A stretch of 64,000 nt of DNA, taken from positions 52,379,154 through 52,443,153 of the forward strand of contig CM072887.1 in assembly GCA_037013685.1 (NCBI GenBank), in the 5' to 3' direction. Source of the DNA: Acridotheres tristis (lineage: Eukaryota > Chordata > Aves > Passeriformes > Sturnidae). Made by a program: the position numbers and the translations under genes. This document shows positions 47,001 through 58,181 of the stretch, piece after piece; position 1 is the stretch's first letter, and each line of letters begins with the position of its first letter. The notes under the pieces were generated by a model. The model was not told where the DNA came from, ran no database searches, and saw nothing but the letters and a program-made list of their open reading frames with translations.

Positions 47001-49141
47001 TAGGAGTTATTTTCACATGAAAGGCAGTGGTAGTTGCTTCTTTACATATCTTTAAGGATCTATATTTATACAATTATCTACTGCTCCCTTCACTGACTTC
47101 AATGAAGAATTTGCCAATGTTACATGTGTTACACAGACCTCTTTTACTACAGAACAGAACATGCATACACAGGCAGCTAAAACTGCCAAAGTCCAATCCC
47201 TGGCAGAGGCTTGTGCAGGACAAATTCCTTTGTCAAGATTTCATCCTGCAGGACTCAGGAGACCCCTCCCAGCTAGCACCATGGAGGTGTAGTACTGTTC
47301 AGGTGTATTCACTGTCTTCTTCATGGGTACCTATGGAGAGCATTTTATGGGGTTTTCATAACCTACTGTTTTACTCATGTTGCAATGACGCTGCATAGTT
47401 TACAACCACACTTGAAATGTCTCTTTGAAAGACTTAGAACTACCTCACCACTGTCAGGGATGCACATTATATGCAAAACTGGCATAGCAGAAGTGTCCTT
47501 CTCCTGACATACCCAAAGAGGCCTCAAAACCTAATGTTCAACAGCTCTTTCTCCGTATTTTCTCATGCCTCACTTCCACACAAAACAGCTGAAAGAGAGG
47601 ATCCACTTAGTAGGATCACAGGGATACCTTGAAGTGAATCAGAGACCATTCACCCCTGCTTTTATCCTCTACTGGAATGGACAAGTTGTAGCACATGAAG
47701 CAGCTCTGGGATTTAATGAACCAATTCAGGCTGTTTTCAAGTGTAACGAAATGCCTGCAATCAATCGTTCCAGTCTATGTCAGGCTGCTGTTGAAGTCGA
47801 TGAAGTTATCCAATCCACTGGCCTTCATAGGTAAAAAGGGATCAACTCATTTGCAGCACTTATTTTTCTATCATTCCAAACCACTGTATTTATCCATGTC
47901 TAACTGAAACTTTTGGAGAGAAGGACATTCAGAAGAAATTGAAAGCATACATTTCCTCATTTATTTTTTCCAATGTTATACTCTATCAATAATCTATACT
48001 TTATTTACTCAAAAAGAACCTCTGCATATGTTCACGATGACTCCTGCATTTCTATGCAATGAGCTCAGGAATGCATTGTTGTTTGGTTATAGAGGAAGCA
48101 CTCGATGTGTTAGACAGCCTGTGCAATAACTCTCTTGCTTTCCTCCAGAAAACTGCCCAAACAAGCAATACCCCAAACATTACTACAAGGAAAACGAACA
48201 GAATTTTTGGTGTCACCCTATTACAAATGCTTTTAAGAAAAAGAGGAGACCTTGTGGGAACAAGTAACATCAGCTGCCTTCTGAGATTCAAAGTTGCGGT
48301 CAAATCAACATCCAAAGATTTAAGTGGTGCATTTCATGCCATGCTGCCCCCTTGCTCAGGGGATTCTGTAAATATCTGGGGTTTGGATGGTTAGATCTCT
48401 TCTCCTCTGATTGGCCTCCCTCTGTTTGCCCTGAGATGTACTCTTTAACATACCACTTTGTAAAAGTAGTTATCAAAGAATCATTGCTAATTTAAGTGCA
48501 CTTCAACACTGGGGAAAACCCCTTTTATATTCTGCATAAGAATATGTTACATTATCTTTTCTACAGAGAAATAATGATAATTTCTGCTTTTGATAAAAAG
48601 AAGTGTGAGGAACAACATATATATTCCTAATTATAAAAAAAAACAAAGCAAAAATGACCAGATGGACATTTGCTCCCCACACACCATACCACCTTATGTT
48701 TGCATTCTCTTTTCTACATATGTATATACATTTTCCAGGTGTGTGCATGTATGCAGATAGAAAGAGAGATGATGAAATTTGGTTTTAGCTCCACACATGT
48801 CTCTCAGGTTTTTCTTTACAACCTGTATGAGAATTATTAAACATTACTCATCTAAAAAATAGTTTTCTAAAAATGTACATGCATCAAGGTCTTTTTTCAG
48901 CTCACAGTCTGGGTTATTTAAAAATAACCAAATGAAGCAAATTAGAAACAACTTTGGTTTAGACTGTGCCTTGACAGCCTAATGGCTGTATTTCCAAATA
49001 CACAATTCAAAATTATAAATGTTTAAAAAATATAAATGGCAACTTTTTTGTGGTGCTGAGTCTATAATTTAACTTTTGATGGGTATTAGTTTCAACAGGG
49101 GAGAAGATTTCTCAATTTGTTTTGGTTTTTTTGTTGTTTTT

Positions 49142-49153
49142 CCCCCCCCCCCC
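49142..49153. repeat. Poly-C tract in intron e3-e4
   Basis: A run of about 12 C residues (plus strand), preceded by T-rich sequence. Prone to length variation and sequencing error. Confidence 0.9.
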
Positions 49154-49374
49154 TAAATCGTCCTAGTAAAGACAAGGGCAGCAACCAGAGTGAAGTCAGT
49201 TGTGTGAAGGAGTTTGGGCCCAGGAACAGAAATGGAATTGTTCTTAACAACACAGTCGGCATGCTTGGAAGCTGATGCATTACAGGAAGGATGTTTTCTT
49301 CACAACAACTGCTGTTTTACCAGACAGCACACTTGCATGATGCACACAATTTTACTCTTTCTGATTTCAAAGTA

Positions 49375-49475
49375 CTGTTGGGACAAATTTTGCCCTTGGA
49401 TAAGCATGCTCAGGCCCCACTGAAGCCAGGCAGTGGAACTTACAGTCATGTGTCCGAGAGCAGAATTTGTACCCA
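49375..49475. mobile_element. Possible ancient amniote interspersed repeat fragment
   Basis: The layout caaattttgcccttggataa, then ccactgaagccaggcagtgg, then ccgagagcagaatttgtacc follows the wording of a common sauropsid repeat with palindromic ends around a cccattgacttcaatggg-type centre. Diverged; family not assigned. Confidence 0.35.
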
Positions 49476-49607
49476 GTGTTATAAAGAAAGAAAACTGTTT
49501 AGTGGATAAATAAGAAAGAAAAGGAATTTACAAAACAAACAAGCAAGCATTAAAATATAATTAATTACAAAAAATAAACAAAAACCAAAATAACCAGAGC
49601 CACTTAC

Positions 49608-49766
49608 AGGGCTTGATGGAGTCTTTGGCCAGCCTGGGCTGCTAATGCTATCACTTTCATCTCCATGAAATGAGGAGATGCTAGCAGAGCTTGGGGACAT
49701 TGGGGAAGGGACTGGCAGGTTGCCTGGGGTTGGGGGCTGAGAAATACCCTGAGAGCTGTAGCTATC
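49608..49766 (-). CDS. ARID1B: ARID1B exon e3: 53-codon symmetric cassette before the ARID
   Basis: Exon of 159 bp, phase 0 at both ends, reading [12 protein letters not shown]... to ...GWPKTPSSP. Acceptor CTACCACAG, donor GTAAGT. It is rich in Ser and Pro, with several SP and TP dipeptides that could be proline-directed phosphorylation sites (inference). Skipping it joins ESKSK to KSSSS without a frame change, the arrangement seen in ARID1A. From memory, mammalian ARID1B transcripts with and without a 53-residue insert at this place are known. The exon is clearly coding: it keeps frame, has clean splice sites, and agrees with the mammalian wording. Confidence 0.93.
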
Positions 49767-50512
49767 CTGTGGTAGAGGAATACAAAAAAAAAAAATATGA
49801 CAAAGGCAGGGCAAACTTTATTTAAAACAAAAAAAATACATCCAGTTTAACAGACTGACCAATTATTATATATAAAATATATATAAACAGAGAGACACAT
49901 ACAGAAAACACACACATATATAAATATATTTATATATATATATATAAAAGGTATTAAAACAACATTGTTAATTAGTATAATTTGGAAAGTTTGCTGGATG
50001 CTTGGCTAAAGTCATTAAGCCACCATGCTTACTTCAAGCTCGCATGAAATGCTAAGCATGGGTTTCCCATTATGAAAGAAACAAACAAAAACAAGCCGTT
50101 CACCTTATTTAATCAAATAAGGCAGGAAAGCAAAATATTAAAGCATGTTGCTGCTGCAGCCAAAACAGGAAGCTATAACTGAAGGCAGAGAAAAATGGCT
50201 GCAAGGACTGAAACCAGGCAAGACCCTTCTTTCCCACCCACCTGGCACAGCCAAATGCCCACGCAACTTTTGGCTTGGGATGCTTTGCCCCAGCAAGTTA
50301 AAATGCCGTAAGAACTAGTAACTTTCAGATCCACACAATGAAGGAAAAGAAAAAAAAAAGAAAGAAACAAACAAAAAAAAGAAAGAGATTGCACGTGAAT
50401 GGAAAGGCATGCAGGAAAGAACAAAAGTGGGTAGGCCAAAACCAGGAGATGAAGGACAACACGGCAGACTGTGCGGGCGGAACCAACACCACGTGCGGAA
50501 GGTGGTAAATAC
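49767..50512 (-). other. ARID1B: Intron e2-e3
   Basis: GT-AG intron of 746 bp (donor GTATTT, acceptor CTACCACAG). Contains AT-rich simple sequence (49867-49948). The short length and weak donor upstream of cassette e3 fit regulated splicing (inference). Confidence 0.92.
49867..49948. repeat. AT-rich simple repeat
   Basis: Broken (TA)n and (TATAAA)n runs with a (CA)-rich centre, about 100 bp upstream of the e3 acceptor in transcript direction. Ordinary AT-rich low-complexity sequence. Confidence 0.85.
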
Positions 50513-50622
50513 CTTTGACTTGCTCTCGGGCTGGGGGGCTCCTTCTTCTTTGCCATCTGCTTTGAGAGGAAGGGGAAGTTTGGACTCACCAGGTGTCATC
50601 ATATCTGCAAGACCCATAGGTG
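50513..50622 (-). CDS. ARID1B: ARID1B exon e2: linker ending ESKSK
   Basis: Exon of 110 bp reading [16 protein letters not shown]... to ...PQPESKSK. It enters with two nucleotides that complete the split Ala codon from e1 and leaves in phase 0. Acceptor TCGATTAG, donor GTATTT (weak after the first three bases). It is a charged, disordered linker of Lys, Glu, Pro and Ser immediately before the optional cassette e3. The ESKSK end is shared with ARID1A, where it runs directly into the KSSSSTTT stretch that starts e4, which supports e3 being skippable. Confidence 0.95.
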
Positions 50623-53600
50623 CTAATCGAAAACAGGAGAAAGAGTTAAGCATGACTGTGTTTGGCTTTGTAGGAAAAAACACTCTTCCTGCTGCACGGT
50701 TGTGGCACCACGTAAAGGAGAGGTTTTCCCACCTCTGTCCTGTTATTCTAGCATCCGGAAACCTGGAAACCTCTTCAGTTGAATTGAGGAAACAAAGGAG
50801 AACGAAAGAAGAGAATACAAGCACCATACAGCAACAACCACCACTTAACAGAGTAGAGTTCATTCTTCATGCTGCTGGTGCTCTTCAACTATCTGCATTT
50901 GACCACAATATTTTAACACAACAAGCCTATTTTAATTACTGTACTCTCCCTTTAGCAACAGACAAACATAAATGAGAACAACACACATTCTGCTTGCCAT
51001 GTTGAATCCAAGAAAAAAACGGAATTTTCCAATTACATCTGTATTAAGGCTGGTGTCCAGCAGATAATTCCTGCCCCTACCGACTTCAATATGAATGGCT
51101 CAGCCACTGTGAGCCTTAACTACAGAATTACAAGCTGTAAACCATGCTCTGTTGGAGAACCAGCACTCAGCTTCTTCCTCCTGCCAAAATGAGGTGGGAC
51201 TATAACGAACACACAAATGTCTTTCTCTGATAATGGCATGCAGTTGGCTTCCCAGGGGTACAAGGAGTTTAAGGATATTTTTTATTTGAAGATACATGTG
51301 CCAAGTATAGTAATATTGCTGCTGAGCTGCTGGGTTCCTGGATTTCCAGAAAGATGCAGGAAGAAACATTCAGACAAATAGACAGAAAATACTGGGCAGA
51401 CAAATGCTAGAAGGTACCATGACACTGAATCAATGCAAATAACCAGAAAACAGCAGCAAGACACCAGGTGATTCTTTGCCTGCTGAAAACCATGTGCACA
51501 GCATTTGTGAAAGACTGGATTACCTTCCCTTTTTCTCCTTTTAATCCCCTTAATGCCCTTTTTTCAAAGGATATGAGGTAAGGAAAACATACAGAATAAC
51601 CTCAAAGACAATAAAAAAGAAAAAATATATATCCCAAATGTAAAAATGTAAGAATCAGTGAAGCATCATTGTCTTTACCAGAGTAGCGCGGCTCTCGCAA
51701 AATGACAGTGCTGGCTTGCACCAGGCAGCAGGCACACTGCACAGCGAGCCAAAGATAGGAGGGGGAAAAGAAGCTTTAAAAATACTTCACAGATTGCCCA
51801 CTACAAAATGATTATTGCACATATTCATGTATTACTATGTTTTAGAAAATAATTAGTTTTAATTACAGCAGTGAGAGCATGAGCAGGACTCTAGCGAATA
51901 TGCTGGCAAGCTTTGCAGTGCTAATTTGCTAATATCTTTAGCATCACTGCAGGTTGAGACTCTGGCTCTGCCAAAAAAACCTACCCAGCCATGTGCCATG
52001 CGAGTTTACAACTGTATGCTCAATATCCAGCTTTGAACTGCCGGTGTTTTTCATGGGCACATTTTCTTGTTTTTTCAAAGCACATTTGTCGCCCAATCAA
52101 GCCCTTAAAGCCATCACAACACATAAATCATAACTGAGTTAAAAAAAAAATACTTGCAATACTTCAGACTTCAAGAATTGGAACAAAAAGCCTTTTACAA
52201 GTGATGCAGCTGCAGAGAAAAATCTATTGGGATCAGCTAAAAATGCTGTTATTTTTATGTATGTGTGTGAAATCTCAACAAAACAGCCAGTAAACATGCT
52301 ACTAGGAAGTCAGCATCCACTAAGCATTTGATTTGTATGCATTTTGCCCTTATATTCTGCTTGAGAAGCTGGGGCAGCTTGTGACCATTCTCAAGAGAAG
52401 GATGGCAGCCTAACACTTATGTACAAAATGGTCAAATATATGCCACAGTGTGGCTTCAAACTGGGATGCAGAACTGTTATACAAAATCCATTTTAATAGT
52501 TAACACATTTCATGCTGTGAAAGTACTAAAAAAGAAGTCTTGGGCTTTAGTTTCAAAGCAAGCAAAGCTGACCCTTCCCCTGCAAAGCAATTTTAGAGAG
52601 GTCAAACAAAGCAAAGTTAATGATCACACTTCTTCACCAGAATTCTGTATAGCTAAATCCTCTGCTGATATCTCACTTTTATCTAGTTGGCACATCATAT
52701 TTCTATTATAAAGAATTTAAAAATTGTGTCCACTTCTGGTAGTCCTGTTTCCATCAGAACTCCCTTATGAAATCTCTGTTCCAGAGGAGTTTAACTTAAC
52801 ACCCCATATAAATGGCTAGTAACTCCAATCTGCTGATTATAACACACTTTCTGACTCTATCAGTCATGCTTAGAAACGTAAAAATATGGGCTCATTTTGG
52901 CTTTTGACTATTTCTTGCTGGCATATGCAAATGCAACTATCAGGAATTGGAGACAATTATGAAAAAAATAATAAAGTTACCCACATACTGTTTCACGTTT
53001 TATTCTAAATTATTTAGCTCATCTACATTCTTTCTTTCTACCTCTAAGAGATGAACTGCAAGCATTTGACTGGCAAACTGCAAGGTTGCCTATTTTCCCT
53101 ATAGCTTTTACCCAGGATGTTTCCACAGCTATTTTTTTATCTGCTGTTGAAATGCTGTTTCGTAACTTCTTGCAAACATACTCTCCAGCGATTTGTGAGA
53201 AGACATTCTTTCACTTTTTTTAGCTAAGCGGTACAGCAAGAACATTGTTTTGACCCTTTCTGAGCAGTGAAATACTGTTATTGTCACGAAACTGCTAAAA
53301 TAAGACACAGTCTCTTTCTACACAGGTACTAATAATTCTGCCTGTGAAGTGCAGACCAAAAGGAGAAAACATTGTAGAGAGGAGGGTAACAGGGAATCTT
53401 GACTCAAGAAGTGTTGTGGCGTACTGTGAATAGGTTTCAAGTACTAGCCTCTGGCTTATTATAAGAATTTAAGAGCTAGAATGATTTCAAAAAGCAAGTA
53501 TAGGTCAAGGTCCTGAATTAACTATTCCACACTGAATTTAATGTACTCAAAGGCAGATATTGACATGAGTAAAACCGCAGCAAAGAATTCTTTTTTGCTA

Positions 53601-56600
53601 AAGGCTGCTCTACCAGTCCCAGAAGATGATGAAATACTGTAGAAGCAGCAATATACAAACATTGTTTTTCTCTTTATTGCTAGTGTGATAACAAATCATG
53701 CTCTACAAAACAGAATACTCCCTCCTCTCTCCCTTGTAATGTAATACATTCCTCTCTCCCCTCCAACCCTCTCACTCTCCCTCTGCAAAAAAAGGAGAAG
53801 AAAATGCAAAAGCAGTGAATTAGTGACTGTGGAGTTGATGAGAGGATCCCCATTGCTTTGATGCCCAGTGAAAAAACAGAAGAGGGACAACAGCAGTGCC
53901 CAGTGTCCTGCCATGAATGATCCCCCAGCTCTGAGATGAGTGCAGCTCGAGGTGGTTGGGGACCTTATCTGAAAAGGATGAGTGAGCCACCAGGGAACTC
54001 AGTACCACACTGCCTTTCTGCTGACAAGTCTCGTCGAAGGAATGACAAATACAAGCAGTTTAGGACATGGGCATCTCTATGCCAGGTGCTGACTCGATTT
54101 ACAGTCACACAATGACCACTGGATCACAGTCATCACTTGTTTGGAGTATAGGTGATGGGACACTTCAGCTGTTACCACCTACTGACAGCCTCCAGAAAGT
54201 TTATCTAAATGTGCATTAATAGCTCCTATAAGGATGTGCATTAGAGGAAAAAAAACCTCCTGAAATAAACTGAGGTATCCATTTTTCAGAAAAATGCAAC
54301 CAAGCTGCAAAACAGAAAAAAACAAAGTAAGTTTCTAAAAAATATTTCACCTGCATAAATATTGCTTTTCCTGTTAGAAGTACATCCAAATAAATACCAA
54401 GTCAAATATACAGCATATGGATGATTTTTAGTATTATTTTAAAGAGTGCCCATTTAATTCCTTTAGTGTAAATAATTTTTTCCTAGAATATCACATTTTA
54501 TGTAAACTATTCTGATGTTAAAAGTCAATTTGGTGTAATAATACCCAGAAGAAGAAATGTTTCAGTAAGACAGAGGTACTGAAATAAGGAAAGTATCCTT
54601 GAGCACTAAGGAGATTAATGCCTTTTTATTGATTTGGTCATCTCTAAAGGTATCAGAGATTGTAAATGCCAGTTTCTATGCAAGAACAACATGGAAACCT
54701 GGAAATATTTGCTTTCCAATATGGAAAGTAAGATATAAACTTCATATTGCTCCTTTTTAAAGATAATTTTACTAGAATTAACAAAGCTCACAGCATGAGC
54801 TATATTTGGGATTGTTAATTTCCTGTTTATTATATGCATCTTTAAAGCTGGAATTTGAAAAATAGGGGAAAAAGTCTAAAATGTATATTGGTAATGTGAA
54901 CTCATACAATAAAAGGACAGCGGCAGTTATACAATTTTTCTGAATGGCAGTTTGTTCCATAATTGTGAAGGGATTTTGACACCTTTTTCCTGAAGCTTTT
55001 GTTATTGCTATGGATGGAATACTCTATTAGAAGAATCTGTCTTCTTTGATCTTGTAATTTCTGTGTTCCTAAACCACTCTGCATCAGCAGAAGCTGGTGA
55101 TCTCCTGTTTGATCCACAGTCACTGCTGAAGTATCAGGATGCATAACTGCAGCATGATTTTCCTTTCAATTGTGACGTTAATTAAAAAAAGAAACTAAAG
55201 ACAAAAGGATCAACTGGTAATGAGGAGTTAGAAACACTACTAAAAATGGGTGACAAAACCTGTGTTAGACATAGCTGTACTGAAGCTCCAACACCATATG
55301 AAAACAATGCCATCAGTTATCAGCAATCTTCTCCTATTTTAGAGTAAAACTTAAAAGTGCATTTTATTGAAATGAAAGACTCACCATCCTCTCTCACAAC
55401 GGGCAACAAAACTGCACCCTTCAAAACCCAGGCAATGAAGAAACTAACTTCTCCTTATTGCTCACCTTAGGTTTTTACTGGCCCCTAACTGAAACCACAG
55501 TTGTTGATGCTCAGTGAAGGTAAGCAGGTTAACCAATGCCTTCACTCCAGCAGCAGCCACTCAGCTGCACATGGTTTTAGCCCTCCACATTGGCTGAACC
55601 CTGGTTTATCTGACAGGTGTGTGATTTTACACTAATGGGGCAGGGAGGAAGGGGAGGCTAAGGAGTCACATACCTGAATTGGTCTTCCTGCCACAGAACA
55701 TGCTGTTTTCAAGCCCCTAAATAGGTATAATCTGTAGGTTCTCCACCTCATCAAATGCAGGGCCAGAGCTGACCCTAAAGTGCACCCCCAGCTCAAGGAA
55801 TTATCATTAAAAGTACTGCATTTACACTTGCCTTAAGCTTCCATTTTTTTGACCCTAGCAGAAGGATGAGGCCAGATAGGAGGAAATTAAGCACTCCCAC
55901 AGCATTTGCACTCAGCAATGTATTCACACCTAACTTTCCCTTTCTGGTGTTGTGCGTGTCCATCTCCTCCTCAACAGTGTCTCCTGGAGGCCTGTAAAGC
56001 AATTCTGGATGCGTGTCTGCTCCCACACAGACTGAAAAAAGGTGCACTGAACTCCACTAGTTCATCTCATACTTACTTTCCATTGGGTAATCTCTGAATT
56101 AATAAAACTGGAACAAAAGAAAACCTCACAAATGCACTGGCAGAAGAAACCCTGATAAATGTTTAAATTATTAAAAATCCAATATTTCAGAATGCATAAC
56201 ACAATAAAAAGAGTATGACTACCCCATACAAAAGACTGCTAGGATAAATGGTCTTGCATTGAACAGATTTCCACTGTATGAAATAACGAATGGCTGAATT
56301 ATCTGAACAAAAAACCCTCTGTGAATCTTCCTTTAAACTGGTTATTCCTTAGGAATACATAAATCTTCTTAGGCAGGGCATTCTGCCATCTGTTTGCTGT
56401 TGGTTATTTTTGCAGCTCTGGGGGCCAACAGAAAAGGGTGGAAAAATTACTTCTGCTAATAGCAAAACAGAATTTATAGCACAGTTTCAATGCTCAGAAG
56501 TAATTTTATTTCAGCAAGCCAGACAAAACACATAACTACACAAACAAAACATAATATTACCTGGGACAGCTCTGGTGGGGAAAAAGCAAGCTATTATCTA

Positions 56601-58035
56601 ATGTTATTTTCAATAGCTTGTCCCTCTTCATCCAGATGGTGCAATGTGCATGTCTGGGCTAGCCAGTAGCTTCCAGGCCAGCACTGGAAAAAGCCTTCTT
56701 TTCTTTTATTTTTTTTTGTTAATTTCTCTCTCTTTCTCTCTCTTTTAATCTTACTGATTAGGCTAACCAAAATGGTAACATAATGTTCTTGAAATATAAG
56801 ATACTGTTCAGTGTCTCAGCAGCTCCTATGCAGAGGAAAAGAAACTCTCTGGACATACTAGACAGTAGCATCTCACTGTGGTCATTTTCTTCCAAAGAAG
56901 CTGGAACATAGAACTGACAGGGAGAAAAGACGAGGAAAGGTGCAAAGGATAAAAGAATTATACAGGCTAAGAGGGAGAGAAAAAAGATGTGAAAAACCTG
57001 GCTCTGGGTAAGACACAATTTAGGTAGTAAGGCATTTCTTAAGAAATAAACAAAAGTAGAAACAAAAACAACTAAGAAACAACATCATTTTACCTTAGCA
57101 CAACCTATTCAGCTTTCAGAAAAAACTTTAAACCTCCCAACATTTCTAAAAGGGATAATGTAATCAGTAAAGCATGCACAGAAACTCCATGACTGGAATA
57201 AGTGCTGGGGTGGATCCGCGTCAGAGTCATTGAAACTCCATCTAAACACAGCACAGTCAAAGAATTGATCTTTGCTGAAGTATTATCTTGAAGAAGGATA
57301 ATTGTTAGGAATTCAAGCTGAATATGGACCATGAAGCACATTTGTGCAGAACTGTATTCACCTGTCTTCAGAGTCACACACAAAGCTACAAGCAATTTTG
57401 AACTCATAAGTCATGATATGAAGGATGAATCCAGGAGTTACATTGAATATGCTTTTTTTTCCAAAAGGAAGTTACAACAGAATTTTGTATACTGATACTT
57501 AAGTAAGTAAATGAGGAAACCCTGTATAAATTTTGGAAACAGTAAATATGGCCTATGTTTTCCAAACAGAATAATTATGTTAAGTGCTCAACTTACAGAA
57601 TCTTCAAGTCAGAGCAAGTGCACATACCTTTTCTAAATGACTACCACATTAAATATCAGAAAATGCAACCTTAGCAAGTAAGATGCTGAAAAACAAATGC
57701 AACCTCTTAAAACAAGAAGCTATTCTCCTTCCCTTTCTTGCATACACATACACACAAATATACATACACTTCTAGTCAACGCCTATGTCAAGTTGAGTCC
57801 GAGTGATGAGTCCAACACTCTACTGAACAACATGCTGTGCAGAACGATTTAATGAAAAACGTATCAGTTACTGTACCAAAAAAAGGTGAGTACCTTGGCC
57901 TAATTTAAAATCACTCCAAGCTACCCAACGGGGTGAATGAAATGAAGAAGGATGTTCCTCCCCACCAGCCCAGGGCTGATAGCGTGAAGCAGGTTTATGG
58001 AGGAAGGTCACTGCTGGAAGGTCACTCACCGTTAC
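50623..58035 (-). other. ARID1B: Intron e1-e2
   Basis: Intron of about 7.4 kb with donor GTAACG (or GTGAGT 6 nt on) and acceptor TCGATTAG. AT-rich, no nested exon recognised. Contains simple CT-rich (56722-56745) and CA/TA-rich (57740-57768) stretches. Confidence 0.9.
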
Positions 58036-58181
58036 CTGTCGAGCTGTTCACCATGTTGGGTGCCATGCTGTAAGGAGGAGCCTGTGGGTTCATCAGGCCA
58101 GAGCTGTTGTTCATCGGCTGAGTGTAGGGGGAGCTGGATCCCATAATGCCGCTCTGATTCATGGCAGGAAAATTGCCTTGC
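58036..58181 (-). CDS. ARID1B: ARID1B exon e1 (first in window): Ser/Asn/Pro-rich linker
   Basis: Reads [11 protein letters not shown]... to ...MVNSST, with one leading nucleotide that completes a codon from the upstream exon and one trailing G that joins CA of e2 to make Ala. It is 146 bp. The acceptor is CTCCTAG just above 58181 and the donor is GTAACG at 58035. The peptide has no fold signature: it is a disordered linker N-terminal to the ARID, rich in Ser, Asn, Pro and Met. A second donor (GTGAGT) lies 6 nt downstream and would add Gly-Asn in frame. I chose the first because it gives the same length as the mammalian protein as I remember it. Confidence 0.9.

Larger units (their letters stand above)
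43624..49607 (-). other. ARID1B: Intron e3-e4
   Basis: GT-AG intron of about 6.0 kb (donor GTAAGT, acceptor CAATGTAG). Holds possible ancient repeat fragments near 43928-44000 and 49375-49475, a 10-bp tandem duplication (taatggaagc) near 44540, and a C run near 49142. No nested exon recognised. Confidence 0.9.

Noticed and set aside
50409..50975. 188-codon plus-strand open frame at exon e2
   Set aside because: It overlaps a confirmed minus-strand exon and the rest is intronic; no domain or conserved motif in its translation.
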